62,217 nucleotides of DNA from NCBI GenBank assembly GCA_020742515.1, contig DYWT01000311.1, forward strand, positions 1 through 62,217. The letters are read 5' to 3'. Each line of letters begins with the position of its first letter. The stretch's first letter is position 1. The DNA is from Sporosarcina psychrophila. Lineage in GTDB: Bacteria > Bacillota > Bacilli > Bacillales_A > Planococcaceae. Position numbers and translations under genes: made by a program. Below, one piece after another: positions 51,680 to 61,293 of the stretch. The notes under the pieces were generated by a model, which was not told the DNA's origin, ran no database searches, and was given only the letters and a program-made list of their open reading frames with translations.

Positions 51680-51982
51680 TTATTGAATCGGACGGTGAAC
51701 CGTCACAAGTTTAGTTCCGTCTGGGAATGTACATTCAATCTGCACATCACTAATCATATCGCCGACGCCTTCCATTACATCCTCAACTGTAAGCACTTGT
51801 TTTCCTTCACTCATCAGTTGCGCAACAGTCTTTCCGTCACGTGCGCCTTCCATAATATAGTGGCAAATTAGTGCGATAGCTTCCGGATAATTCAATTTAA
51901 CTCCACGTTCCTTACGTTTAATCGCAAGCTCTCCTGCTACGTGCAATAACAATTTTTCCTGTTCAACTGGTGATAATTTCAA
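51680..51982 (-). CDS. ureA: Urease gamma subunit UreA
   Basis: A 100-residue subunit matching the usual UreA length: [18 protein letters not shown] at the start, [31 protein letters not shown] in the middle, and [22 protein letters not shown] ending. The TTG at 51982 is chosen since AAGAGGTG lies upstream and the result matches the conserved N-terminus; the longer frame is unlikely. It is the first urease gene. Confidence 0.96.
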   Translation of the reverse strand: MKLSPVEQEKLLLHVAGELAIKRKERGVKLNYPEAIALICHYIMEGARDGKTVAQLMSEGKQVLTVEDVMEGVGDMISDVQIECTFPDGTKLVTVHRPIQ

Positions 51983-52209
51983 TACAAAGCACCTCTTTTT
52001 CAATTAATAAAAAATGAAATCATTAATAAAAAATGAAATCATTAATAAAAAAACCAAACCTTAGACGATTCAGAAAATTAACTGTATTAGTGTTTTTGTT
52101 TCCTTTTACAAGTTGGTTTGCATGAGCATGCAATTACGGACAAGTGCCCGGACGATTGGAACCCGTTTAAATCGGGCTTGAGTAGGATTTGTCGAAGAAA
52201 GTCGATGAC
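51983..52209 (-). other. Long structured 5' leader of the urease operon with a tandem repeat
   Basis: About 220 nt of leader between the predicted transcription start and ureA. CCCGATTTAAACGGG folds locally, but its CCCG can instead pair with a second CGGG in GTCCGGGCAC. Next comes TTGCATG-AG-CATGCAA type inverted repeat (52118-52133), then a T-rich run. Nearest ureA is a tandem repeat: ATTAATAAAAAATGAAATC twice plus a partial third unit (about 52005-52048). It matches no riboswitch class I recognise. Confidence 0.55.
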
Positions 52210-52215
52210 TGTCCT

Positions 52216-52244
52216 ATTATAGCTAATTGTTGTTGCCTCTTCAA
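52216..52244 (-). promoter_or_regulatory. Sigma-A-type promoter of the urease operon
   Basis: TTGAAG (-35, 52239-52244) and a perfect TATAAT (-10, 52216-52221) separated by 17 bp on the minus strand. Transcription should begin near 52209. No clear TnrA/GlnR site was found beside it. Confidence 0.8.
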
Positions 52245-52408
52245 CTTTATTACCTTTAAAAGGTATAGGGAAATCGAATTGTTTTTTTGTTAGTTGGCTG
52301 TAATTCTTACTTAAATATTACATAAAAGTTATATTTGTATTCTCAATCCCATTGCTTAGGCGTATTCTCCTTTAAACTACCCAAATGCTGCCTTTTTCAA
52401 ACAAAAAA

Positions 52409-52434
52409 AGCTATCCCGGTTTATCGGGACAGCT
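52409..52434 (-). terminator. Terminator of the dpp-ykf operon
   Basis: Stem AGCTGTCCCG / CGGGATAGCT on the minus strand followed by TTTTTTTGTTTG. The hairpin overlaps the ykfD stop codon. Confidence 0.9.
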
Positions 52435-53434
52435 CAGGCACTTCAACCGCATCTCTTCTTGTCATTACTTGTTTGTCGTGCAGATGACAGGCGACGAAGT
52501 GACCTGTTTCTTGCTCGAGCCATTTCGGTTTTAATTCGGCACAGACTTCCATCGCGGACGGACAACGCGTCCGGAATACACAACCGGACGGCGGATTGAT
52601 GGGGCTTGGAAGTTCGCCTTGCAACAAAATACGTTCACGCAATTCTTCAATGTCCGGATCTGGTATTGGAATGGCTGATAACAGCGCCTCCGTATAGGGA
52701 TGGAGCGGCTTATCATAGAGCTGTGCACTCGTCGTCAATTCGACCATATGTCCAAGATACATGACGCCTATACGGTCAGAAATGTATTTTACCATAGACA
52801 GATCATGAGCAATAAATAGATACGTCAATCCTTTTTCCCGCTGTAGTCTTTGCAGAAGTTTGACAACTTGTGCTTGTACGGAGACGTCAAGTGCCGAAAT
52901 CGGTTCATCCGCGATGATGAACTCCGGATCGAGTGCCAGCGAGCGGGCGATACCGATCCGTTGGCGTTGACCACCGGAAAACTCATGCGGATAGCGGTTT
53001 GCATGTTCGCGGCTCAACCCGACATCTTCCAGTAATTCATTGACACGAATACGCATTTCTTCTTTTGTTTTATATAAACTGTGTATTTGCATCGGCTCCG
53101 CAATTATTTCATAGACAGTGGAGCGCGGGTTTAATGAGGCATATGGATCTTGAAAAATCATTTGCATTTTTTTCAGGAAACGCTGCCTTTCTTTACTCGT
53201 CATATCGTGGACACTTTGTCCGCCATAAAGCACGTCCCCGTCCGTTTTACTATACAATCCTAGAATCGTCCTGCCCGCCGTTGATTTGCCGCAACCCGAC
53301 TCGCCAACAAGGCCAAATGTCTCCCCTCTGTAAATATCAAAACTGATTCCGTCGACCGCTTTCAACTTTTCCCCGTGCCCAACGTCAAAATAACGTTTCA
53401 ATTCAATCACTGATAACAAAGCCGGTTGCGTCAT
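52421..53434 (-). CDS. ykfD: Oligopeptide/dipeptide ABC transporter ATPase (YkfD/OppF-like)
   Basis: A 337-residue ATPase. Walker A is GLVGESGCGKSTAGRTILGL, the signature FSGGQRQRIGIARSL, and Walker B FIIADEPISALDVS. A C-terminal oligopeptide/dipeptide transporter domain carries the CVFRTRCPSAMEVC cluster-like cysteines. ATG 53434 overlaps the ykfC stop (ATGA). It is the last gene of the nine-gene operon, as in B. subtilis, and probably powers the same importer as DppD. Confidence 0.9.
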   Translation of the reverse strand: MTQPALLSVIELKRYFDVGHGEKLKAVDGISFDIYRGETFGLVGESGCGKSTAGRTILGLYSKTDGDVLYGGQSVHDMTSKERQRFLKKMQMIFQDPYASLNPRSTVYEIIAEPMQIHSLYKTKEEMRIRVNELLEDVGLSREHANRYPHEFSGGQRQRIGIARSLALDPEFIIADEPISALDVSVQAQVVKLLQRLQREKGLTYLFIAHDLSMVKYISDRIGVMYLGHMVELTTSAQLYDKPLHPYTEALLSAIPIPDPDIEELRERILLQGELPSPINPPSGCVFRTRCPSAMEVCAELKPKWLEQETGHFVACHLHDKQVMTRRDAVEVPELSR

Positions 53435-54372
53435 CCCATTTCCCCCTTCGTCATACCATACCGCCGGACAGCGCAAAGTTCTCGCTCTAATTTGGTGCCT
53501 GCAAGCTTCATCACTTCAACCGACTTTCCCGTATTATGAGAATGAAGGAGTAACCCATTCCCAAAGTAAAACCCGACGTGGCGGACACTCGCTGTCCCTT
53601 CATTGTTAGCAAAAAACAGAAGATCCCCTTTTCTCCAGAGCGACTGATTGTCTAATGGAATTTCCTCGCCACTCCCAGCTTGGTCGCTAGCGTCCCGCGG
53701 AATGGAGTACCCGCAAGCTTTCAGCATACTGTAAGTAAAGCCGGAGCAATCATAGCCATACGAGGACATCCCCCCCCATAAATATGGCAGGTCAAGGAAA
53801 ATGAGTCCTTTATCAACAGCCACGGAAACTGGTTGTTTTTTAAATTGGTGAATAGACGGAGCTATTTCTGCGTCATGTTTCAGTAACAACGCTTCTCCTG
53901 TAGGTGCGCAGACACGTAAATGAGTACCTGATTCGTCAATATAGGGCAGCGTTGAATTGAACGGGATCACGACAGAAGGCGTGCCATCCATATTCCACAA
54001 TTGTGCTTTTCCAGATGTCACTCGCGCAAACCCTATCGCATGGATTGGTTTCGCTTCTTTCAATTGGATGAGGGGGACCCAGCCTGGATAACCGCGTTCG
54101 TCTTTATTCGACGGCTGCCAGACGGCGATAACTTTCGCCCAACCATCTTGTACCTCTTCGACAATGACTGGTTCGCCGAACAGCAACTGTGTCTGAATCC
54201 GATTGCCGTCACATAAGTCAAGGCGTGGTGCATAGGGCAAATTCTCGAGCCATCTTGTTAACCGAACCGGGTTTGCTATTCCGGGTTCATCGATCGCCCG
54301 AGCAGATACCGGCGATGTCCATACTGTCGCAACCGAGACCGCACAATACCAAGTGTTCACAATTGTCTCCAT
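53431..54372 (-). CDS. ykfC: NlpC/P60 gamma-D-glutamyl-L-diamino acid endopeptidase (YkfC)
   Basis: A 313-residue cytoplasmic-type peptidase. SH3-like segments (about 1-170) precede the NlpC/P60 domain. The catalytic Cys is in SSYGYDCSGFTYSML, His in VRHVGFYFGNGLLLHS. No signal peptide, as expected for recycling of imported cell-wall peptides. It cuts L-Ala-gamma-D-Glu-diamino acid peptides. The start overlaps the ykfB stop; GTG 54375 is an alternative. Confidence 0.9.
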   Translation of the reverse strand: METIVNTWYCAVSVATVWTSPVSARAIDEPGIANPVRLTRWLENLPYAPRLDLCDGNRIQTQLLFGEPVIVEEVQDGWAKVIAVWQPSNKDERGYPGWVPLIQLKEAKPIHAIGFARVTSGKAQLWNMDGTPSVVIPFNSTLPYIDESGTHLRVCAPTGEALLLKHDAEIAPSIHQFKKQPVSVAVDKGLIFLDLPYLWGGMSSYGYDCSGFTYSMLKACGYSIPRDASDQAGSGEEIPLDNQSLWRKGDLLFFANNEGTASVRHVGFYFGNGLLLHSHNTGKSVEVMKLAGTKLERELCAVRRYGMTKGEMG

Positions 54373-55478
54373 CACCCATCCACTCCTTTTCCTAAGTGCT
54401 CCATCTGTTCATAATCGAGGCCAAGACCTGGGGTTTTAGGTAGACGAATCGTTCTTCCTTCATAGACAATTCCCCCTGGAACAATATCTTCCGCCAACAT
54501 AAGAGGTGCGTCGAAGTCAAAACGCGTCACATTCGGCTGACTCGCCGCAAAATGGGCCGCTGCCGTAATACCGAGCTTCGTCTCAATCATACTGCCGACC
54601 ATACATTCCACGCCGTACGTTTCCGCAAGCGCATTGATTTTCAATGCTCCATGAATGCCACCCGACTTCATCAGCTTGATATTGATCGTATCCGCTGCCC
54701 TCGATTGAAGTATCCGCAGTGCATCACTTGCTGAAAAAATGCTTTCATCTGCCATGATCGGCGTTAACGTATTGTCCGTTACGTATTTCAACCCTTCGAT
54801 ATCAATGGCGGGTACCGGTTGCTCAATCAATTCAATCCCAAGTCCCGCATCTTCCATCATCCGAATCACACGGACTGCTGTTTTCGCATTCCATCCTTGA
54901 TTGGCATCTAGCCGGATTGTGGGGGCATCCCCGATTCGCTCGCGTATCGCTTTGACGCGCGCGATATCTTCATTTATATCTCCAATGCCCACTTTCACTT
55001 TCAGTACATCGAATCCATCGGCATTATAACGTCCTGCATCATCTGCCATCTCTTCGGGGCTGTTGACGCTCACTGTGAAATCCGTTTCGAATTCATTCCG
55101 GTAGCCGCCAAGTAATTGATAGAGCGGCATGTCCGCTTGTTGACCCAGTAAATCATGGATTGCCATGTCGATTGCAGCTTTCGCACTTGTATTGTGGACA
55201 ATCGAACGGTTCAATGTGTTAAATATCGTTTCTCGGCGCCTGATATCGAGTCCGATCAGCGGGGGGGCAATCACTTTTTCGACGGCATATGTAATACTGC
55301 CGACTGAATCCCCCGTAATGACATGAGTCGGCGGCGCTTCCCCCCACCCTGTACGTCCGTCCTCACAGATTACTTTCACATAGACTGCATGAGCGGTATG
55401 GACCGTCCGAAGTGCCGTCTTGAAGGGCTTGATGAGTGGCACTGCAACTGGAATTGTTTCAATAGAGCGGATCAGCAT
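54372..55478 (-). CDS. ykfB: L-Ala-D/L-Glu epimerase (YkfB)
   Basis: A 368-residue enolase-superfamily enzyme. The KxK pair is in FDVLKVKVG, metal ligands are in RLDANQGW, ELIEQPV and MADES, and the second base Lys is in NIKLMKSGG. It converts L-Ala-D-Glu, released from murein peptides, to L-Ala-L-Glu for ordinary peptidases. The operon context fixes the assignment against the closely related muconate-cycloisomerase and N-succinylamino acid racemase families. Confidence 0.91.
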   Translation of the reverse strand: MLIRSIETIPVAVPLIKPFKTALRTVHTAHAVYVKVICEDGRTGWGEAPPTHVITGDSVGSITYAVEKVIAPPLIGLDIRRRETIFNTLNRSIVHNTSAKAAIDMAIHDLLGQQADMPLYQLLGGYRNEFETDFTVSVNSPEEMADDAGRYNADGFDVLKVKVGIGDINEDIARVKAIRERIGDAPTIRLDANQGWNAKTAVRVIRMMEDAGLGIELIEQPVPAIDIEGLKYVTDNTLTPIMADESIFSASDALRILQSRAADTINIKLMKSGGIHGALKINALAETYGVECMVGSMIETKLGITAAAHFAASQPNVTRFDFDAPLMLAEDIVPGGIVYEGRTIRLPKTPGLGLDYEQMEHLGKGVDG

Positions 55479-55492
55479 GTTTCATCCCCCTT

Positions 55493-56416
55493 TTATTCCA
55501 CGCCGGGCAATATCGTCAACGTCTTATTATCCGCATCGAGCTTTGCCCCAACGCCAAGTGGTATGGCAAAGTGTGGTTGGCAATGGCCGATTTTGAATCC
55601 TTTCACAACTGGCACCCCTAGATTAGCTGTGTAATCCGCGAACACTTCATCGAGCGTCAGTGTTTCTTTTCGTTTTTTCGGTTCCGCATCCGAGAAGTCG
55701 CCGATGACAATCCCCGCTGCTTCTTTAAACTTACCGGCCATGCGGAGCTGATTAAGAAGGCCATCGACTCTGTAGGGTTCTTCGCCTACATCTTCTATAA
55801 AGAGAAGTTTTCCCTTCGTGTCCACTTCGAACTTTGTACCAATTCCACTTACGAGCAGTGACAGATTTCCACCAACAAGTTCACCTTGTGCAATACCGCC
55901 CCTAATCGTTTCCAAGGGTGCGATCGCTTCCGTGTAATGAAGCTCCATCGGCTCGAATAACTGTTGGAACATTTTAGCAGACAGTTCATGAAACGACTCT
56001 TTTCCGACACAAGAGGCAAGCATCGGGCCATGAAATGTGACGAGATTAGAGTATAGTCCCATCGCGGTATGCAAGAATGTGATGTCGCTGAAACCCCAAA
56101 AGATTTTAGGATTTTCTTTCATAAATTGCAAATCTATTTTATCTGCATAGCGAGCCGATCCATATCCTCCGCCTGCACAGATAATTCCTTTAATTTCGGG
56201 ATCCGCAAACATGTCTTGCAAGTCCTCAAGTCGCTCGTCGTCCGTTCCCGCGAGATAACCATGGACTTTACTTAGATGTTTACCAAACTTCCATTTCAAG
56301 CCGAGCTGTTCAAGAAATGCAAGTGATTTCTCTAAATTCTCCTGATTCGGTGGGCTCGACGGAGCGATAATACCAATCGTGTCACCTTTTTGCAGACGCT
56401 GTGGTCGTATTTTCAT
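55493..56416 (-). CDS. ykfA: LD-carboxypeptidase family S66 protein (YkfA)
   Basis: A 307-residue S66-family serine peptidase. The N-terminal motif is GDTIGIIAPSSPP, the nucleophile region is ICAGGGYGSARYADKID and VTFHGPMLAS, and the Glu and His lie in GNLSLLVSG and KGFKIGHCQPHFAIP. Such enzymes remove the terminal D-Ala from murein tetrapeptides, which fits recycling by YkfB and YkfC. Confidence 0.9.
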   Translation of the reverse strand: MKIRPQRLQKGDTIGIIAPSSPPNQENLEKSLAFLEQLGLKWKFGKHLSKVHGYLAGTDDERLEDLQDMFADPEIKGIICAGGGYGSARYADKIDLQFMKENPKIFWGFSDITFLHTAMGLYSNLVTFHGPMLASCVGKESFHELSAKMFQQLFEPMELHYTEAIAPLETIRGGIAQGELVGGNLSLLVSGIGTKFEVDTKGKLLFIEDVGEEPYRVDGLLNQLRMAGKFKEAAGIVIGDFSDAEPKKRKETLTLDEVFADYTANLGVPVVKGFKIGHCQPHFAIPLGVGAKLDADNKTLTILPGVE

Positions 56417-56534
56417 TCAAAAAACTTCCTTTCTTTATCGGGAGGAGGGGACAAGCATTTGGGTGACAGTCACCAAGTCAATTCAGACACAATTCCCAAC
56501 ATTCAATTATACGGGTTTCTCCATAAATTCAAAA

Positions 56535-56558
56535 CGCGGCGCCACAACGGACGCCGCG
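56535..56558 (-). terminator. Intercistronic hairpin after dppE
   Basis: Stem CGCGGCG / CGCCGCG followed on the minus strand by TTTTGAATTTATGG, just after the dppE stop. It may be a partial terminator that keeps the binding protein more abundant than the ykf enzymes. Confidence 0.68.
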
Positions 56559-56566
56559 ACTGTCAC

Positions 56567-58222
56567 TCAGTTCTTATCCGTATATTTCAAATCGAGATAG
56601 CCAACCGGATGACGCAGAATTCCGGTTATGCCTGGTTTTTCAAGCGTTGACTGATTGTAATAATAAACCGGGAAGACAGGCATTTCTTCCATTAGAAGCT
56701 GATCGGCCTGTTTCAGCAATTCCCAACGCTTGTTTTCATCTGTCTCATTTTTAATATCCGTAATAAGCTTATCATACTCAGCATTCGACCATGTCGTCCG
56801 GTTCATGGACGAGTCCGTGATGAAGCTTTCAAGTGCATTCACAGGATCCGCATAGTCATGTAAGAAGGAGGAGCGGGACATCTGGTATTTAAACTCTTTT
56901 TGTTCCGACGCGAAAACTCCGCTCTCAACGTTTTGCAATACTACATCAACGCCAAGTACTTCCTTAAACTTCGCTTGTAGTGCTACCGCAATATTTTGAT
57001 GCGACGGACTTGTTGAATACGTCAATTCCACTTTTGGCAATTCCGTGTAGCCTTCTTCTTTCATTCCTTCTTCTAGAAGCTTTTTCGCTTCAGCCGGATT
57101 GAACTCAACAAGTTTACCAACGGAATCTCGGAATTCCTTACCGTCTGGACCGATGAATCCATATGTCACGAAACCGTGCGCTGGCTTCTCACCATTCTTC
57201 GTTACATAGTCGACGATTTCTTCCTGATTAACCGCGAGTCCGAATGCTCTCCGAATCTTGGTATTTGTGAAAGGCTCCATCGAAGTATTGAATCGGTAGA
57301 AGTATAATCCTGCCTGGTCATCGATGCGCAGTTCATCGCTATCTTTCAACTGTTCTGCAAGTTCAGGCGGCACTCCTGATTGGTCTAATTCATTTGATTG
57401 GTACATCTGATACTCAGTTGTCGGATCATTCACCATGGCCCACTCTACCTTATCAAGCTTCACGACATCTGCATCCCAATAATTTTCATTTTTTTCAAAT
57501 AGAAGACTTACATCATGATCCCATGATGTTAATTTGAAAGGGCCGTTCCCAACAAACGACGAAGCTTCTGTAAACCATTTTGGATCGGCAGTCGCTACTT
57601 TTTCATTAATCGGGAAGAAGCTCGGATTTGTAATGACATTCAAGAACGCTTCATTCGGCGATGTTAATTTCACGACAAACGTCTTGTCATCCGGTGCTTC
57701 TACTGCAACATCTTCCACAGTGCCTTCGCCATTATTATATGCTTCTGCGCCCTCAATGAAATACGCAAGGAATGAAGCGGGCGATGCTGTCTCCGGGTCA
57801 AGCATGTGACGCCACGCATAGACAAAATCTCCTGCGACGACTGAATCTCCATTCGACCATTTCGCGTTTTCACGGATTGTGAATGTGTACGTTAGACCGT
57901 CTTCGGAAACGTCAATCTTCTCCGCTGTCGCCTCTACAGCTAGGTGATCTTCTGATAGACGCGTCAATCCTTCCATCAAGTTATTCAAAGCACTCCACGA
58001 AACAGCGTTAAAACCAACCGATGGATCAAAAGATGTCGGCTCCTCCCCGTTATTCAAATAGAGGATTTTTTCTGCTTCTACCGGCTCAGCCTTCGTTCCT
58101 TCTTCTTTCTTTCCGGCATCCTTATCCTTCTCCGGTTCTTTCCCGGCATCCTTCGTTGCTGTACAAGCCGCCAGTACGATAGCGAGCATCGCTACAATGA
58201 TAAACGTCAACCACTTCTTCAT
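56567..58222 (-). CDS. dppE: Dipeptide/oligopeptide-binding lipoprotein (DppE)
   Basis: A 551-residue substrate-binding protein of the SBP_bac_5 family. The lipoprotein signal ends MLAIVLAACTATKD. A charged linker (KDAGKEPEKDKDAGKKEEG) follows, then motifs such as NNLMEGLTRLSEDH, WSNGDSVVAGDFVYAWRHMLDPE and RRAFGLAVNQEEIVDYV. It delivers peptides to DppBC. ATG 58222 has a GAGGGGGATTTTGT site. Confidence 0.94.
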   Translation of the reverse strand: MKKWLTFIIVAMLAIVLAACTATKDAGKEPEKDKDAGKKEEGTKAEPVEAEKILYLNNGEEPTSFDPSVGFNAVSWSALNNLMEGLTRLSEDHLAVEATAEKIDVSEDGLTYTFTIRENAKWSNGDSVVAGDFVYAWRHMLDPETASPASFLAYFIEGAEAYNNGEGTVEDVAVEAPDDKTFVVKLTSPNEAFLNVITNPSFFPINEKVATADPKWFTEASSFVGNGPFKLTSWDHDVSLLFEKNENYWDADVVKLDKVEWAMVNDPTTEYQMYQSNELDQSGVPPELAEQLKDSDELRIDDQAGLYFYRFNTSMEPFTNTKIRRAFGLAVNQEEIVDYVTKNGEKPAHGFVTYGFIGPDGKEFRDSVGKLVEFNPAEAKKLLEEGMKEEGYTELPKVELTYSTSPSHQNIAVALQAKFKEVLGVDVVLQNVESGVFASEQKEFKYQMSRSSFLHDYADPVNALESFITDSSMNRTTWSNAEYDKLITDIKNETDENKRWELLKQADQLLMEEMPVFPVYYYNQSTLEKPGITGILRHPVGYLDLKYTDKN

Positions 58223-58281
58223 ACAAAATCCCCCTCTGTTTGTTATGAATATGGAAGCACTTTTGTGCATATTGCCACCGT

Positions 58282-59400
58282 TTAGGCGAAAACCAGTTTC
58301 GCACGTTCATCCTGCAGCCAGCAATCAACTGCATGATCTTTCGATAATTGTGTCGTTTCCGGATAGACATGACCGCAGACATCCATCGCGAACGGACACC
58401 TCGCCGTAAACGGACAGCCTTTAGGCGGTGAGAATAAATCCGGCGGCGTCCCTTCAATCGGCTGCAACTCTTCCTCTTTCAAATCAAGCCTTGGTACTGA
58501 ATTAAGCAAACCCTTTGTATATGGATGTTGCGGCGTATAGAAAATCTCACGCTTCTCTCCAATTTCAATCACCTTGCCGGCATACATGACCGCAATCCGA
58601 TCAGCAATTTTGGCAACCACGCCCAGATCATGCGTAATTAGAATGATTGACACGCCAGTTTTTTCTTGGATTTCATCAAACAACTCAAGAATCTGGGCCT
58701 GGATTGTAACATCGAGGGCGGTCGTCGGCTCGTCCGCAATTAGAAGCTCCGGTTCGCAGATCAGCGCAATTGCGATGACAATTCTTTGCCTCATCCCGCC
58801 GGAAAATTGATGCGGGTATTGTTTCAACCGCTCTTCGGGATTCGGGATGCCCACCACTTCCAACATTCGGATCGCTTTCTTTCGTGCGTCTGCCTTACTC
58901 GCTTTGTGATGTGTCCGAAATCCTTCGGTCAATTGTTCACCAATCTGCAGCGTCGGATTCAAGGCAGTCATCGGATCTTGGAAAATCATCGATATATCAA
59001 CGCCTTGTATTTTTCGAAGGCGCGCTTTACTCAGTTTTGTCAGGTCCTTCCCTTTGAACAACACTTTCCCATTTTTTATTTCCCCAGGTGGTTGCGGGAT
59101 TAACCCCATAATCGTATTGGCTGTGACACTTTTTCCGCATCCTGATTCTCCTACAATTGCGAGTGTCTCTCCTTTATATAGTTTAAACGACACACCCCGC
59201 AGAGCTTGTACTTCTCCGCCGAACGTCTTGAATGAAACGTGCAGATTCTCTACCGTAAGCACTTCTTCACTAGAAGCCGTTTTCCGTTTCCGTTTTTTGC
59301 CACTCTGTTTCTCTGTATCGCCTTGCCACTCTGCGATTAGCACATCTTCCTGCCGATTATGGACAGGCACCTTATCATTGGCCAATTGGTGTTCATCCAA
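58282..59400 (-). CDS. dppD: Dipeptide ABC transporter ATPase DppD with unusual basic N-terminal extension
   Basis: A 372-residue ATPase. Walker A is AIVGESGCGKSVTANTIMGL, the signature FSGGMRQRIVIAIAL, and Walker B LLIADEPTTALDVT. The C-terminal CPFTARCPFAMDVC region is typical. Compared with the family it has about 48 extra residues at the start, rich in Lys and Arg (SGKKRKRKTASSEE), before the conserved VLTVENLHVSF. The TTG at 59400 has AAGGGGGTG upstream, so the extension appears translated. Confidence 0.91.
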   Translation of the reverse strand: MDEHQLANDKVPVHNRQEDVLIAEWQGDTEKQSGKKRKRKTASSEEVLTVENLHVSFKTFGGEVQALRGVSFKLYKGETLAIVGESGCGKSVTANTIMGLIPQPPGEIKNGKVLFKGKDLTKLSKARLRKIQGVDISMIFQDPMTALNPTLQIGEQLTEGFRTHHKASKADARKKAIRMLEVVGIPNPEERLKQYPHQFSGGMRQRIVIAIALICEPELLIADEPTTALDVTIQAQILELFDEIQEKTGVSIILITHDLGVVAKIADRIAVMYAGKVIEIGEKREIFYTPQHPYTKGLLNSVPRLDLKEEELQPIEGTPPDLFSPPKGCPFTARCPFAMDVCGHVYPETTQLSKDHAVDCWLQDERAKLVFA

Positions 59401-59406
59401 AATCCA

Positions 59407-60345
59407 TCACCCCCTTAGTTTCGGATCGAGCGCATCCTGCATACCGTCACCAAGGACGTTAAATGCAAACATTGTCATTGATATGAAAAATGCCGGGAAG
59501 AACAGTCGCCACCAATGTCCAGACAAGATAACCGGCAGTGCATCGTTCGCCATGACCCCCCAGCTTGCAAATGGTGTCTGGATGCCGAGTCCAAGGAAAC
59601 TCAGAAACGCCTCCGCGAAGATTGCACTTGGTACGGTCAATGTCATTTGGACGATGATTGGACCCATCGTATTCGGCAACAAGTTTTTCCGGATAATCCT
59701 CGGTGTCTTTGCCCCGAATGATTTCGATGCCGTAACAAATTCATAGTTTTTAATTTGCAGTACTTGTCCTCTCACAATACGGGCCATTCCAACCCAGCCT
59801 GTTATCGTCAGTGCAATGATGATGGTCGTCAAACTAGCTCCCATGAGGACCATCAGCAAAATAACGACTAGCAGGTGGGGTAAACCATATAATATTTCAA
59901 TAACACGCATCATGATGGTATCGGTCCGACCGCCCTTATATCCGCTTATACCGCCGTAAATGATGCCAATGAAGAAATCGATTAACGCTGCCATTACACC
60001 TACGAACAATGAAATACGTGCACCATACCATGTGCGAGTAAAGACATCGCGCCCCGCTTCATCCGTCCCAAACCAATGTCCCGCGGAAGGGGCTTTATTC
60101 TGATTCGGGTAATCCGTTCCCGTCACAGAATACGGAGAAAGTATCGGGGCAAATACCGCAAACAGCGTCAATACAATAAGAAATATAAGTCCAGCCATCG
60201 CTAATTTGTTCTCCCTTAAGCACCGCCAAGCATCTTTCCAGTATGACAAGGATGGCCTGACAACTGATTCCCCATCATCCGCGCCCTTCTCCCTCGGCCT
60301 AAACCACTCATCCGGAACACTTACACGCTGATCATTCTGTACCAT
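59407..60345 (-). CDS. dppC: Dipeptide ABC transporter permease DppC
   Basis: A 312-residue inner-membrane permease with about six helices. The family loop is the EAA-type region (LTITGWVGMARIVRGQVLQIKNYEFVTASKSFGAKTPRI) and the end is MFAFNVLGDGMQDALDPKLRG. The start overlaps the dppB stop. It partners DppB. Confidence 0.94.
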   Translation of the reverse strand: MVQNDQRVSVPDEWFRPREKGADDGESVVRPSLSYWKDAWRCLRENKLAMAGLIFLIVLTLFAVFAPILSPYSVTGTDYPNQNKAPSAGHWFGTDEAGRDVFTRTWYGARISLFVGVMAALIDFFIGIIYGGISGYKGGRTDTIMMRVIEILYGLPHLLVVILLMVLMGASLTTIIIALTITGWVGMARIVRGQVLQIKNYEFVTASKSFGAKTPRIIRKNLLPNTMGPIIVQMTLTVPSAIFAEAFLSFLGLGIQTPFASWGVMANDALPVILSGHWWRLFFPAFFISMTMFAFNVLGDGMQDALDPKLRG

Positions 60346-61280
60346 CACACATCACCTTCCTTCTTGTGCAATTTAATGCGCGGATCCAGAAAGCCGTATA
60401 CGATATCGACAAGGAACAGCATGAAGACGAGAAACGCGCTATAGAAAACCGTCGACCCCATAATGACCGGATAGTCCCGATTATTAATACTTTCAACGAA
60501 GTATTTTCCCATTCCTGGTATAGCAAAAATCTGTTCAATAACAAAAGTTCCCGTCAAAATCCCTGCAAGCATCGTTCCCATTATCGTAACGACTGGCATG
60601 AGTGCATTGCGAAGTGCATGGCGCACAACAATTCGAAACGGCGACAGTCCTTTTGCACGTGCCATTTTCATATAATCCTGCGTTAACACTTCAAGCATGC
60701 TTGCCCGTGTAAGCCGCGCGATGATGGCCGTCGGACCCGTTGCCAGTGCCAGCGTCGGCAAGATCATATGGAGTGGACTACTCCAAGTCGCGGGCGGCAG
60801 CCACTGCAAGTTGACTGCAATCTGTTGGATCAATAACGTCGCAAGCACAAAGTTCGGAACGGATATCCCAACGACAGCAAACGTCATTGCCATGTAATCG
60901 ATAATGCCATTATGCCGTAGCGCTGCAAATGTACCGAGAATAATACCTGATATGACTGCAACGAGGATGGTCACCATCCCAAGTTCAAATGATATGGGGA
61001 ACCCCCTGGCCAGCAAGGTATTCACCGATTCATTCGGCTTTTTAATGGAAGGTCCAAAATCGAAGGTCGCAATGGATTTCAAGTAATGCACATATTGGAC
61101 CGCTACAGGTTGATCAAGTTTATAAAACTTTTCAAGATTTGCCTGTATCGTCGGGTTCGAGGTCCTCTCTTCATCGAATGGTGATCCAGGTATTGAATGC
61201 ATCAGGAAAAAGGTCAGTGTCGCGATGATAAGGATTGTAGCAATCATCATGAAAAATCGTTTGACTATATATACCGCCAT
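60345..61280 (-). CDS. dppB: Dipeptide ABC transporter permease DppB
   Basis: A 311-residue permease starting MAVYIVKRFFMMIATILIIA, with the EAA-type loop RLTRASMLEVLTQDYMKMARAKGLSPFRI. ATG 61280 follows GAGGGGGAATGGTGC; the longer frame adds 15 residues that overlap dppA's end and are unlikely. It forms the membrane channel with DppC. Confidence 0.94.
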   Translation of the reverse strand: MAVYIVKRFFMMIATILIIATLTFFLMHSIPGSPFDEERTSNPTIQANLEKFYKLDQPVAVQYVHYLKSIATFDFGPSIKKPNESVNTLLARGFPISFELGMVTILVAVISGIILGTFAALRHNGIIDYMAMTFAVVGISVPNFVLATLLIQQIAVNLQWLPPATWSSPLHMILPTLALATGPTAIIARLTRASMLEVLTQDYMKMARAKGLSPFRIVVRHALRNALMPVVTIMGTMLAGILTGTFVIEQIFAIPGMGKYFVESINNRDYPVIMGSTVFYSAFLVFMLFLVDIVYGFLDPRIKLHKKEGDV

Positions 61281-61293
61281 GCACCATTCCCCC

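Noticed and set aside
51983..52209. Guanidine (ykkC-type) or Ni/Co riboswitch in the urease leader
   Set aside because: No ACGG loop pair, ykkC core or czcD-type four-way junction could be matched; kept only as an unclassified structured leader.
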